Source: Haloarcula salina (GTDB lineage: Archaea; Halobacteriota; Halobacteria; Halobacteriales; Haloarculaceae). From it: 64,000 nucleotides of DNA. Shown here in pieces: positions 1 through 8,036 of this stretch; within the stretch, counting starts at the first letter, position 1; every line of letters begins with the position of its first letter. The notes under the pieces are model-generated. The model ran no database searches. It saw only the letters and a list, made by a program, of their open reading frames with translations, and had not been told where the DNA came from. Position numbers and translations under genes: made by a program. Where the stretch lies: the NCBI RefSeq assembly GCF_010119195.1, contig NZ_WRXL01000001.1:186001-250000 (forward strand). The letters are read 5' to 3'.

Positions 1-1092
1 TGGTCGCTCCCGTTCTGGCTCGGCCCGGCGAGCGGCCGCGAAATCGCGGTGCTTCCCGACCGAACGTCGCTGCTGGAACTGCTCGCCATCCACGGCGTGT
101 TCGTCGCCCCGTTCTGGCTGTACCTCTACGCCCAGACCGGCCGCGCCGTCGGGCGGGAGTCGGCCCGCGTCGTCGGCCTGCTGGCGGTGGCCGCGGCGGC
201 CCTCACCGCGTCGCTCGACGCTGCCGCGGTCGGCCTCCTCCTGCCGCTCTTGCTCGGCGCCTGGGTGTTCGCGCGCTCGCCCGCGCTCGGGCGAACGGTC
301 GAGAGGGTCCCCGCGATCGCCGACGGCGGCGACCGCCCCGTCGGCTTCGAGGCGGTGCTCCTTCTCGCGGGCGCGGGGCTGGTCCTCCTCGTCGAGTTCG
401 TCTTCGTCAGGGAGAACATCGGCCGGATGAACACCGTCTTCAAGACGTACATGCAGGTCTGGGTGCTCTGGGGCGTCGCCGTCGGGCCGGTGCTGGCGTG
501 GCTGATGACTCGCTGGCGGCCGAGCGGCGAGCGCGCGCGAACGTTGACCCGAACGGGGGCGCGGGCGCTCGTCGTCCTATTGGTCTGCTCGTCGTCGCTG
601 TACGGCGCGTTCGCGCTCTCGAACCACGTCGAGTACGCGGACGACCCCACGCTGGACGGACTGGCCTACCTGGACGAGGAACACCCCGCCGAGGCGGAGG
701 CGATCAGGTGGCTCGACGCGACGGTCGAGGGGCGACCGAACATCGTCACGGCCGCACCCGCCGGATACCACTGGAATCCATCCGATGGCGAGGGCGCGAG
801 CGCGCCGGCGAGCCTGACCGGCCTCCCGACCGTGGCGGGCTGGCACCACGAGGCGCAGTACCGCAACGACACGGTGTACGACCGCCGGGTCGATGACGTG
901 GAGACGATATACACGGGCGAGCCGGCCGCTCAGCGGCGACTCCTCCGCGAGTACGACGTGCGCTACGTCTACGTCGGCCCGGCGGAACGGAAACGCTACG
1001 GTGAGATAACCACCGACCGGGCGGACGGCGTCACCATCGCGATGCAAACCGAGGGCGTAACCATCTATCGCGTGCACCCGGAACGGCTCTGA
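1..1092 (+). CDS. DUF2298 (Chlor_Arch_YYY-type) membrane protein, 3' part
   Basis: The reading frame is open from the first base, so the true start lies upstream and only about 363 C-terminal residues are visible. They contain several hydrophobic helices, including one around NTVFKTYMQVWVLWGVAVGP, then a soluble tail with EAEAIRWLDATVEG and GLPTVAGWHHEAQYR. That combination is typical of the large haloarchaeal DUF2298/YYY polytopic membrane proteins, which resemble membrane glycosyltransferases; the substrate is unknown. The family assignment is from remembered motifs. Confidence 0.75.
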   Translation, partial: WSLPFWLGPASGREIAVLPDRTSLLELLAIHGVFVAPFWLYLYAQTGRAVGRESARVVGLLAVAAAALTASLDAAAVGLLLPLLLGAWVFARSPALGRTVERVPAIADGGDRPVGFEAVLLLAGAGLVLLVEFVFVRENIGRMNTVFKTYMQVWVLWGVAVGPVLAWLMTRWRPSGERARTLTRTGARALVVLLVCSSSLYGAFALSNHVEYADDPTLDGLAYLDEEHPAEAEAIRWLDATVEGRPNIVTAAPAGYHWNPSDGEGASAPASLTGLPTVAGWHHEAQYRNDTVYDRRVDDVETIYTGEPAAQRRLLREYDVRYVYVGPAERKRYGEITTDRADGVTIAMQTEGVTIYRVHPERL

Positions 1093-1148
1093 GAAGAGGA
1101 CGGAGAGAAGCGTGCCGGTCGGCCGACAGTGTGCTGGCGCTCGCTGGC

Positions 1149-1421
1149 TTACGATTCGGCGTTCGCCGTCCCGCGCTCGCGGAGCACGGTGACGGCCTCG
1201 GCGTCGGCGTCGATGGTGTCGAGGTGCATCGGGATGTACTCCTGTGTCTTGAACGTCTCTTCCTCGTCCTCCGAGCCGACGGTACACCACAGCTGGGGCC
1301 GGTCGGGGCCGTGCCAGTCGCCCTGGCGGTTGACCGAGAACACCTCGTACTCCTCGCCGTCGTACTCGATGCGGCCGCCCTTGCGGAGCCCCGGGTCGCC
1401 GTGGATGATGAGCTTCTTCAT
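1149..1421 (-). CDS. Small conserved haloarchaeal protein (HAH_0734-like)
   Basis: A 90-residue acidic protein starting MKKLIIHGDPGLRKGG. It has no membrane segment or signal peptide and ends in an ERGTANAES tail. It contains one Cys and several Trp/His residues in a compact beta-rich pattern (IEYDGEEYEVFSV). It looks like the haloarchaeal small-protein family named HAH_0734, recognised from memory only; function is unknown. It is transcribed convergently to the upstream membrane protein, with a short gap. Confidence 0.7.
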   Translation of the reverse strand: MKKLIIHGDPGLRKGGRIEYDGEEYEVFSVNRQGDWHGPDRPQLWCTVGSEDEEETFKTQEYIPMHLDTIDADAEAVTVLRERGTANAES

Positions 1422-1580
1422 ACCCGCTCCTTTACCAACTGCGTACTTAGTGACTTCGAAGGCGACTGCGCTGTCGGTGGAATCGACGGCTGCGACTCCC
1501 GTGACGAGGTGCCAACGACCTAATGTGACCTTATATCATTCCGAACAGTGTTTAGATGCTTAACATCCTGATAGCCGACC

Positions 1581-1587
1581 TTTATGT
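1581..1587 (+). promoter_or_regulatory. TATA-like promoter element
   Basis: TTTATGT lies 24-30 nt before the ATG at 1611, the spacing expected for a leaderless haloarchaeal transcript. It therefore favours the ATG at 1611 over the later ones at 1665 and 1683. Confidence 0.5.
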
Positions 1588-1610
1588 ATCGAAATCGCTG
1601 ACAGTCATGT

Positions 1611-1877
1611 ATGTTGAAACAACAGCAGCGGTCGTGCGAGCGGGCCTCCGTCGTGACCTCTCCGATGGACGAGAGTGGCAAGATGGAACTCCGAGACGTC
1701 GAAACCAACGAGAGGTACGAGGTCGTGGACTACGTCGACGAAGAACTGGCGGCGAAACTGGGCGCGCTCTCGGCGGGCGAAGCGGTGAATCTCGAACTGT
1801 TCGCGGGGTCCGGCGAGTCCGACGTGTTCGGCGCGGTCCGAATCGAGTCGAGCGGGCCGTCGGCGCGGTTCAAGTAA
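1611..1877 (+). CDS. Small haloarchaeal hypothetical protein
   Basis: An 88-residue protein. Internal ATGs at 1665 and 1683 are possible, but the TATA-like element at 1581 favours 1611. The conserved-looking core is MELRDVETNERYEVVDYVDE followed by LGALSAGEAVNLELFAGSG, a beta-rich pattern in which the final strand reads VFGAVRIES. There is no TM or signal peptide. I do not recognise the family. It is the gene immediately before the ribosomal operon. Confidence 0.6.
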   Translation: MLKQQQRSCERASVVTSPMDESGKMELRDVETNERYEVVDYVDEELAAKLGALSAGEAVNLELFAGSGESDVFGAVRIESSGPSARFK

Positions 1878-2033
1878 GGTCACGGGAGAGAAACGGTATT
1901 CGGAGGGGCCGAGGTGCGGGCCAATGTCACGCGGTTCGGACGCACGGAGCGGTGAATCCGCCCGGCGGGCGGTCGGTGCGAACCAAACGGGTTTTAAGCG
2001 GTCACGTCAAATCGCTCGGTAAGGCCGATATCT

Positions 2034-2312
2034 ATGCAGATGCCACGACGCTTCAATACGTACTGTCCGCACTGCAACGAGCACAACGAACACGAGGTCG
2101 AGAAGGTTCGTTCCGGGCGCGAGACCGGAATGAAGTGGATCGACCGCCAGCGAGAGCGCAACTCCGGTATCGGGAACGACGGGAAGTTCTCGAAGGTCCC
2201 CGGTGGGGACAAGCCCACCAAGAAGACGGACCTCAAGTACCGCTGCTCGGAGTGTGGGAAGGCCCACCTCCGCGAGGGATGGCGCGCCGGCCGACTGGAG
2301 TTCCAGGAGTAA
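2034..2312 (+). CDS. rpl44e: 50S ribosomal protein L44e
   Basis: A 92-residue basic zinc-ribbon protein of the large ribosomal subunit near the E site. The first zinc knuckle is CPHC near residues 11-14 and the second is CSEC near residues 73-76. Between them lie the family motif [10 protein letters not shown] and the [20 protein letters not shown] loop. ATGs at 2034 and 2040 are both possible; MPRRFN at 2040 resembles the usual start. It heads the archaeal operon rpl44e-rps27e-aif2a-nop10-PAC2. Confidence 0.96.
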   Translation: MQMPRRFNTYCPHCNEHNEHEVEKVRSGRETGMKWIDRQRERNSGIGNDGKFSKVPGGDKPTKKTDLKYRCSECGKAHLREGWRAGRLEFQE

Positions 2313-2316
2313 ACCG

Positions 2317-2490
2317 ATGGCAGGAAGCTTCCTCACCGTCGAGTGTCCGGACTGCGAGAACGAACAGACCCTCTTCGAGAAGGCCGCGAGCGAGGTCTCG
2401 TGTGCCGTCTGCGGCCACACGCTCGCCCGCCCGACGGGCGGCAAGGCCGACATCGAAGGCGAAGTGACCGCCGTCGTCGAGGCACGATAG
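2317..2490 (+). CDS. rps27e: 30S ribosomal protein S27e
   Basis: A 57-residue zinc-ribbon ribosomal protein beginning [18 protein letters not shown]. Zinc ligands are CPDC and CAVC, followed by the family motif [12 protein letters not shown]. The start is the ATG four bases after the L44e stop, and the length matches archaeal S27e. Too short to stand out by length alone, it is identified by motif and operon position between L44e and aIF2-alpha. Confidence 0.96.
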   Translation: MAGSFLTVECPDCENEQTLFEKAASEVSCAVCGHTLARPTGGKADIEGEVTAVVEAR

Positions 2491-2491
2491 G

Positions 2492-3292
2492 ATGAAATAC
2501 AGCGGCTGGCCCGAACCGGGCGAACTCGTCGTCGGCAAGATCGACGAGATCGAGGACTTCGGCGTGTTCGTCGACCTCGAGGAGTACGAGGGCAAGCGCG
2601 GCCTCTGTCACATCTCCGAGGTCGCCAGCGGGTGGATCAAGAACGTCCGCGACCACGTCAACGAAGGGCAGACAGTCGTTGCCAAGGTGCTCGACGTCGA
2701 CGAGAGCGCCCAGCAGATCGACCTCTCGATCAAGGACGTCAACGACCACCAGCGCAAGGAGAAGATCCAGGAGTGGAAAAACGAGCAGAAGGCCGACAAC
2801 TGGATGGAACTGGCCTTCGGCGAGGACTTGGACGACGAGACCTACGCCGCCATCGCCAACGAGCTGCTCGCGGAGTTCGGCTCCATGTACGACGGCTTCG
2901 AATCGGCGGCGATCCACGGCGATGAAGCCCTCGACGACGTGGACCTCTCCGAGGACGAGATCGACGCCATCGTCGAGACGGCCCGAAACAACGTCTCCGT
3001 CCCTTACGTTCAGGTCACCGGCTACGTGGACCTGTCCTGCCCCGAGAGCTCCGGGGTCGACGTGATCAAGGAGGCGCTGCAGGCCGCCGAGGGCAACGGC
3101 GAGGTCCCCGACGAGATCGACCTGGAAGTGACCTACGTCGGCTCGCCGGAGTACCGCATCCAGGTGCAGGCCCCCGACTACAAGACCGCGGAGGACGCGC
3201 TCGAAGAGAGCGCGGACCGCGCGAAAGCCGTCGTCGAAGACCACGGCGGCGCGGGCGGCTTCCACCGCGAGCGCAGCGAAGACGACGAGTAA
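2492..3292 (+). CDS. Translation initiation factor aIF2 subunit alpha
   Basis: A 266-residue subunit of the archaeal initiator-tRNA-binding heterotrimer aIF2. An N-terminal S1/OB domain (about residues 9-83; [20 protein letters not shown] and [12 protein letters not shown]) leads into a helical domain and an alpha/beta domain that contacts gamma. The eukaryotic Ser51-type loop region lies around LCHISEVAS. It begins one base after the S27e stop, so translational coupling is likely. Length and domain order are normal for the family. Confidence 0.96.
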   Translation: MKYSGWPEPGELVVGKIDEIEDFGVFVDLEEYEGKRGLCHISEVASGWIKNVRDHVNEGQTVVAKVLDVDESAQQIDLSIKDVNDHQRKEKIQEWKNEQKADNWMELAFGEDLDDETYAAIANELLAEFGSMYDGFESAAIHGDEALDDVDLSEDEIDAIVETARNNVSVPYVQVTGYVDLSCPESSGVDVIKEALQAAEGNGEVPDEIDLEVTYVGSPEYRIQVQAPDYKTAEDALEESADRAKAVVEDHGGAGGFHRERSEDDE

Positions 3293-3308
3293 GCCACCGC
3301 GTGACGGC

Positions 3309-3491
3309 ATGAAATCGGATATCCGCGTGTGCGCCGACTGGGAGCGCGAACACGACCGACCGGTGTACACGCTCGCTTCGACCTGCCCGGACTGCGGGGG
3401 CGAAGCCGTCAACAGCGCTCCCGCGCCGTTTTCGCCGGAGGACTCCTACGGCGAGTATCGACGTTCTCTTAAGCGCCGCCGCCGCGAATAA
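3309..3491 (+). CDS. nop10: H/ACA RNP protein Nop10
   Basis: A 60-residue Nop10, the small subunit of the H/ACA guide-RNA pseudouridylation complex with Cbf5, Gar1 and L7Ae. Characteristic stretches are PVYTLASTCPDCGG and APFSPEDSYGEYRR, with a basic C-terminus. One zinc knuckle (CPDC) is clear; the N-terminal one is reduced to a single Cys, as often seen in haloarchaea. It sits in the canonical position after aIF2-alpha. Confidence 0.95.
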   Translation: MKSDIRVCADWEREHDRPVYTLASTCPDCGGEAVNSAPAPFSPEDSYGEYRRSLKRRRRE

Positions 3492-3496
3492 GCCGT

Positions 3497-4255
3497 ATGG
3501 ACGAATTCGACATCGAGACGGTCGCCGACCCGGAGCTTGACGACCCGGTGCTCGTCGAGGGCCTCCCGGGCGTCGGCCACGTCGGGAAGCTCGCCGCCGA
3601 GCACCTGCTCGAAGAGCTCGACAGCGAGCTTGTCCGCCGCGTCTACTCGACGCACTTCCCGCCCCAGGTCAGCATCGACGAGGGGCAGGCGTCGCTCGCC
3701 TGCGCCGAGTTCCACGCCGTCACGCCCGAGGAGGGACAGGACATGCTCGTCCTCTCGGGCGACCACCAGGCACAGGACAACCAGGGCCACTACGGGCTCA
3801 CCTCGACGTTCCTCGACGTCGCCGACGACTTCGGCGTCGAGCGGGTGTTCGCGCTCGGCGGCGTCCCGACGGGCGAACTCATCGAGGAGTACGACGTCCT
3901 CGGCGCGACCACGACCGAGGACTTCCGCGAGACGCTCGATGACGCCGGCGTCGAGTTCCGCGAGGACGAACCCGCCGGCGGCATCGTCGGCGTCTCGGGA
4001 CTCCTGCTCGGGCTGGGCAAGCGCCGCGACGTGCCCGCGTGCTGCCTGATGGGCGAGACCTCCGGCTACCTCGTCGACCCCAAGAGCGCCCAGGCCGTCC
4101 TCGAAATCCTGCAGGAGGTGGTCGGCTTCGACGTGGACTACGGAACGCTGGAGGAACGCGCCGACGAGATGGAGGAGGTCGTCCGGAAGATCCAGGAGAT
4201 GGAACAGCAGAACTCCCCCTCGCCGGCGGACGAGGACCTCCGATACATCGGGTGA
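3497..4255 (+). CDS. PAC2-family proteasome assembly chaperone
   Basis: A 252-residue protein of the PAC2/PbaB family, ATP-independent chaperones for 20S proteasome assembly. It shows the family start DDPVLVEGLPGVGHVGKLAA and the core DFGVERVFALGGVPTGE. A glycine-rich GGIVGVSGLLLGLGKRRDV segment and a C-terminal helix (MEEVVRKIQEMEQQ) of the HbYX-bearing class follow, ending in DEDLRYIG. It starts six bases after nop10, and the cluster is conserved across haloarchaea. Confidence 0.93.
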   Translation: MDEFDIETVADPELDDPVLVEGLPGVGHVGKLAAEHLLEELDSELVRRVYSTHFPPQVSIDEGQASLACAEFHAVTPEEGQDMLVLSGDHQAQDNQGHYGLTSTFLDVADDFGVERVFALGGVPTGELIEEYDVLGATTTEDFRETLDDAGVEFREDEPAGGIVGVSGLLLGLGKRRDVPACCLMGETSGYLVDPKSAQAVLEILQEVVGFDVDYGTLEERADEMEEVVRKIQEMEQQNSPSPADEDLRYIG

Positions 4256-4318
4256 GCGGGCGGCGAGCGCACCGACGCGAGCGAGAATTTCTTTAGCGAC
4301 CGGCCCCAACGGCTGAGC

Positions 4319-4942
4319 GTGCAGACCCAACCGGGCGTACTGCCGGAGTGGCTCGTCCTCGGCTTGCTCCTCGGCGTCGCCGGGAGCCTCGTCGTCGCCG
4401 GCCTGTTCGTCGTCGCCGGCCGGCTCTTTCCCGCGGAGCGGCCGAACCGGCAGGCGACGGACGGCGGAGAGATGCGCCGCCGCGACGAGCTCCGCGAGTA
4501 CCTGACCGCCATCGACGAGCAGTTCGCCGAGAACCACTTCGTCGAGGGCCAGCACGTGGCGTTCTATCTCCCGAAGCGCGACGTGGCGATCACCTTCGAC
4601 GCGCGGGCCTTCTATCGGATCGAACGCTCCCCGACGGTCCCGGTGCTGGTCGAACACGAGATGCCGGGGGCGGCGCTGGGCGCGCGCCTGCCCTTCGAGA
4701 CGCCGGAGGTCGACCTCGGCCCGGACCCCGAAGAACAGGTCCACCCGACGGTCCAGGCGTTCGGCGAACTGGGGCTCACCCGGAGCGCCTCGCTCGACGA
4801 CGTGAAATCGGCCTACCGCGAGCGCGTCAAGGAGGTCCACCCGGACCACGGCGGGACCGAGGCCGAGTTCAAGCGCGTCCGCGAGGCCTACACGACGGCC
4901 AAGCAACACGCCGCCGGCGCGGCGAAACAGCGCGCGTCGTGA
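4319..4942 (+). CDS. Membrane-anchored J-domain protein
   Basis: A 207-residue protein starting at GTG. One N-terminal membrane helix spans roughly residues 11-35. A cytosolic alpha/beta region follows (about 55-130), then a C-terminal J domain with the HPD signature at residues 174-176 inside KEVHPDHGG. HPD stimulates the ATPase of DnaK-type Hsp70, so this is probably a membrane-tethered co-chaperone. It lacks the G/F and zinc-finger regions of DnaJ. It follows the PAC2 gene by 63 bases. Confidence 0.87.
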   Translation: MQTQPGVLPEWLVLGLLLGVAGSLVVAGLFVVAGRLFPAERPNRQATDGGEMRRRDELREYLTAIDEQFAENHFVEGQHVAFYLPKRDVAITFDARAFYRIERSPTVPVLVEHEMPGAALGARLPFETPEVDLGPDPEEQVHPTVQAFGELGLTRSASLDDVKSAYRERVKEVHPDHGGTEAEFKRVREAYTTAKQHAAGAAKQRAS

Positions 4943-4982
4943 GGGGCTTCCGGTTTTCAGACTCGGCGTTCAGTCGAGGACG

Positions 4983-5369
4983 CTACGGGTCGATGTGATG
5001 GACCGCCTCGGGGGAGATCAGCCGGCCGGTCGGAACAGCGATCCAACCGTTCGGGAGAATGCGAACCGACCCCTGGTGCAGAATCTGCTCCTGTTCGAAA
5101 TCGCCGTACACGGTCGCATCCTCGTACTCGATGATCGTGTCGTCCGTGATCTCGTCCGCGATTTCGCCCCATACCGACGTGGTGGAGATAACCATATTCG
5201 ACAGATCACTCCCGGAGACCATTGTTTTTGCGTCGCCGGGATGCACGCGCACGACGCGTTCTATCGCGGGAGACACGCCAGTCGGGTCGTCGAAACGATA
5301 GTAGCCATTGAAAATCAGTGCACACCCGATCGCGCGATGGCAGTGCGATCGGTGTGTAAATCGTTTCAA
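4983..5369 (-). CDS. Hypothetical protein, TTG start overlapping the MDR gene
   Basis: A 128-residue frame with a distinct acidic character and no recognised domain; the core is EYEDATVYGDFEQEQILHQG followed by RILPNGWIAVPTGRL. The only upstream start that keeps the NGYYRFDDPTG segment is TTG at 5369, which overlaps the TGA of the dehydrogenase gene (TTGA). An internal ATG at 5222 would give a 79-residue protein. Composition is less GC-rich than the neighbours. I do not recognise it, and the start is uncertain. Confidence 0.5.
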   Translation of the reverse strand: MKRFTHRSHCHRAIGCALIFNGYYRFDDPTGVSPAIERVVRVHPGDAKTMVSGSDLSNMVISTTSVWGEIADEITDDTIIEYEDATVYGDFEQEQILHQGSVRILPNGWIAVPTGRLISPEAVHHIDP

Positions 5370-6391
5370 TTGTTACTATAGGGCGTCACGACGAGCTTCC
5401 CGACGCTCTCGCGATCCTGCATCGCCGCGAACGCCGCACCGGTCTCTTCGAGAGGGTACGTCTCGTCGATTTCAGGGGTGAAAGCGCCGTCAGCGACGAG
5501 CCCGACGAGTCGCTCTAAATCGCCCTGCGTCCCCATCGTGCTCCCGATGACGCGTTTGTGGCCGAGGAACAGGTCGGGAACGTCAATTTCGGACGTGCCA
5601 CCGGCCGTCCGACCACAGATCGCCATCCGGCCACCGCGTCTGAGGACATCGAGGCCGACCTGCGTGTACGCCCCGCCGAGGTGATTGAGCACGCCGTCGA
5701 CCGGCCCGAGATCGCTGACCACCGCTCGAATCTCGTCCGGGTCGGTGCTCTCGATTGCGTGGTCCAGACCGAGCGATTCGACGCGGCTCAGTTTCGCCCG
5801 CGAGGACGAGGTGCCGACGCTGTGAGCGCCGAGCACGTCCGCGAGTTGCACGGCCGCGACGCCGACGCCGCCGGTGACGCCCGGGACGAACACCAGGTCG
5901 CCCGGACCAGCCTCGATCCTGCGGAGCATGTGCAGGGCGGTCACGTAGGCCGTCGGCAGCGCGGCCGCGTCGACCGTATCCAGGCCGTCGGGGAGTCTGA
6001 CGAGACGATCGGCCTGGACGCGGGCCGCCTCTGCGAGGCCGCCGTGGTACAGCGAGAAGTTCTCACAGCGGTTCTCCGGCCCCTCTCGACAGTAGCGACA
6101 CGTCCCGCAGGTCTCGTTCGGGCAGAGGACCACGCGGTCCCCGGGTTCGACGGCGGTAACGCCCTCGCCGACGGCGTCGACGGTCCCGGTGACGTCGAGT
6201 CCGCTGACGAACGGCAGGTCATCAGCGTCGACCATCGCGGAGTCGCCCTCGAGGATCCAGAGGTCGTGGCGGTTGATCGCGCACGCCTCGACGGTGACGA
6301 CGGCCTCGCCGCGGCCGGGGTCGGGCCTGGGTTGGTTGGTGATCGAGACGCCGTCCGGGCCAGTGAGATCGCTGAACGCTGCGACGCGCAT
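5366..6391 (-). CDS. Zinc-type MDR alcohol dehydrogenase/quinone reductase family
   Basis: A 341-residue medium-chain dehydrogenase/reductase starting MRVAAFSDLTGPDG at 6391; a longer frame upstream is not needed. The structural zinc lobe is complete (CGTCRYCREGPENRC, with another Cys just before). The Rossmann motif is GVTGGVGVAAVQLA. The usual catalytic GHE is GLD here (PFVSGLDVTGTV), so the catalytic zinc is probably absent and a quinone- or enoyl-reductase-like activity is plausible. The substrate is unknown. The following small gene overlaps its stop. Confidence 0.85.
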   Translation of the reverse strand: MRVAAFSDLTGPDGVSITNQPRPDPGRGEAVVTVEACAINRHDLWILEGDSAMVDADDLPFVSGLDVTGTVDAVGEGVTAVEPGDRVVLCPNETCGTCRYCREGPENRCENFSLYHGGLAEAARVQADRLVRLPDGLDTVDAAALPTAYVTALHMLRRIEAGPGDLVFVPGVTGGVGVAAVQLADVLGAHSVGTSSSRAKLSRVESLGLDHAIESTDPDEIRAVVSDLGPVDGVLNHLGGAYTQVGLDVLRRGGRMAICGRTAGGTSEIDVPDLFLGHKRVIGSTMGTQGDLERLVGLVADGAFTPEIDETYPLEETGAAFAAMQDRESVGKLVVTPYSNN

Positions 6392-6560
6392 CGTTCCGGT
6401 TTCGCGCCACGATCGGATAAAATACAGCGACGCCTGTAGGAGCCGGAAGCGAGCGATCAGCCACCCGCCTGACGCGATGGCGAGCGCCGCCACGCGACCG
6501 ACAGCGATTGTCTGGGCGACGATTGCATCGGATCCCCAGTCCGACGCGACCGGCCCCCTC

Positions 6561-7733
6561 TCAGATGCCCTGGCTCATGAGGTGACTGCGCAGCAGGTCG
6601 GCCTCCTTGCTGCCGGCGACGGGGTTCACCAGCACGACGGTGTCGTCGGCCGCGAAGGCGTCGCGCTCGGCCAGCGCGCGAGCGCCGGCGACGGCCGTGC
6701 CGCCGGTCGCACCCGTCTCGGGCCCCATCTCGCAGCCGTCGACGGCCCCCTGGAGGATCTCCTTGTCTGGGACGGCGACGCCGTCGCCGCCGGTCCGGTC
6801 GAGCGCGGTGAGCGCTGCAGCCCCGGCCGCGGGCTCGGGGACTTCGAGCGGCCCGACGATGGTGTCCGGTCGCTCAACGGTCACCGGCTCGGTCTCGCCC
6901 TCGCGCGCCGCGTCCGCGACGGCCGCCGTCGTCTCGGGTTGGGCGGCGTAGAGGCGCGGCGCGGCGTCGGTCAGCCCGCTCGCCTCGGCGGCCGCGAAGC
7001 CTCGTTCGAGGCCGACGATCGTCTCGCCGTGTCCGGTCGGGTGGACGACGGCGTCCGGCACGGCCCAGTCGAGTTCGGCGGCGATCTCGAACGCGACGCC
7101 CGTCGCGCCCTCGATGCGGAAGGGGTGGCCGGGCGCGACCGACGCCCAGTCGTCGTCGGCCTCGTCGGTGGCGTCGTCGAACGCCGCCACCGCGTCGTCG
7201 TAGCGGCCCTCCACGACGCGCATGTCGCCGCCGTGGACGTTCACCATCGCCTTGTTGAGGAACGGACAGCGCGAGGGGACGAACCCCTTCGAGTCGACGC
7301 CGGCGCGGGCCGCGTACGCGGCGCTCGCCTGCGCGCCGTTGCCCGTCGAGGGCGTCAGGACGCGCTCGGTCCCGCGCTGGGTCGCGGCCGTGACGGCGAG
7401 CGAGAGCTTGCGGTCCGCGAGCGCGCCCGTCGGGTTCCGGCCCTCGTCTTTGACGTAGGCCGCCCCGACGCCGAGTTCGTCGGCCAGGTCGGGGACCGGG
7501 ACCAGCGGCGTCGCGCCCTCGCCGATGCTCACCGTCTCCGCCCGAGCGAACGGCCGCAACGGCTCGAACCGTCCGGGACCGGGCGCGTCCGGCAGGTCGG
7601 CGGGGGTCAGCGCCTGGGTGTCGTAGTCGCCGACGAGGACGCCCCCGCAGTCGGGACAGCGGTCGGCCGTGCCGTCGGTTTCCGCGCCACACGCCGTACA
7701 GCTGAGGCCGCGAAACGCCGCAGTCGTCTCCAT
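6561..7733 (-). CDS. Threonine-synthase-like PLP-fold protein lacking the Schiff-base lysine
   Basis: A 390-residue fold-type II protein starting METTAAFRG at 7733. It has an N-terminal zinc ribbon (CTAC and CPDC, residues 12-29), then GEGATPLVPVP and KDEGRNPTG. The family normally continues S-F-K-D-R with the PLP lysine; here residues 104-108 read ALADR, so Ala106 replaces it. The phosphate-binding TPSTGNGAQASAAYAARAG segment is retained. The closest functional name is threonine synthase, but catalysis as such is doubtful unless the neighbouring Lys109 substitutes. It stands alone. Confidence 0.8.
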   Translation of the reverse strand: METTAAFRGLSCTACGAETDGTADRCPDCGGVLVGDYDTQALTPADLPDAPGPGRFEPLRPFARAETVSIGEGATPLVPVPDLADELGVGAAYVKDEGRNPTGALADRKLSLAVTAATQRGTERVLTPSTGNGAQASAAYAARAGVDSKGFVPSRCPFLNKAMVNVHGGDMRVVEGRYDDAVAAFDDATDEADDDWASVAPGHPFRIEGATGVAFEIAAELDWAVPDAVVHPTGHGETIVGLERGFAAAEASGLTDAAPRLYAAQPETTAAVADAAREGETEPVTVERPDTIVGPLEVPEPAAGAAALTALDRTGGDGVAVPDKEILQGAVDGCEMGPETGATGGTAVAGARALAERDAFAADDTVVLVNPVAGSKEADLLRSHLMSQGI

Positions 7734-8036
7734 GCGTTCCCGTGCGAACGGCACGACCAAGTGTGGTCCGATCCTTCTCTGATCGCTTCGATAACATCTC
7801 GGAAATAGAACGTGATTATCGGAGAGTGGTGCGCTTCCGGAGAGCCGGCATCCGTCGCGTGGCGATTCGGAGGCGCGTGGGTGGTAGAGCCCGAACGACG
7901 GTCGTGTGGTGCGTGGGTCCTGATAGGGAAGCGACGGGTGGCCGTAAACGCTTTATCCCCATCCTATTCGGTAGATTATATTGTTTGATAGTTGCGCGCG
8001 AGCGCTTTTAGCCCTGAATAGCAAACCTCAGGGAAG
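7734..8036. other. Intergenic region between divergent genes
   Basis: No gene is visible in these 303 bases. The right half is AT-richer and holds the promoter of the chemotaxis transducer; the left half should hold the promoter of the threonine-synthase-like gene. I see no convincing RNA gene or repeat. Confidence 0.6.
8005..8011 (+). promoter_or_regulatory. TATA-like element of transducer gene
   Basis: CTTTTAG is centred 29 nt before the ATG at 8037, suggesting a leaderless or near-leaderless mRNA. Confidence 0.45.
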
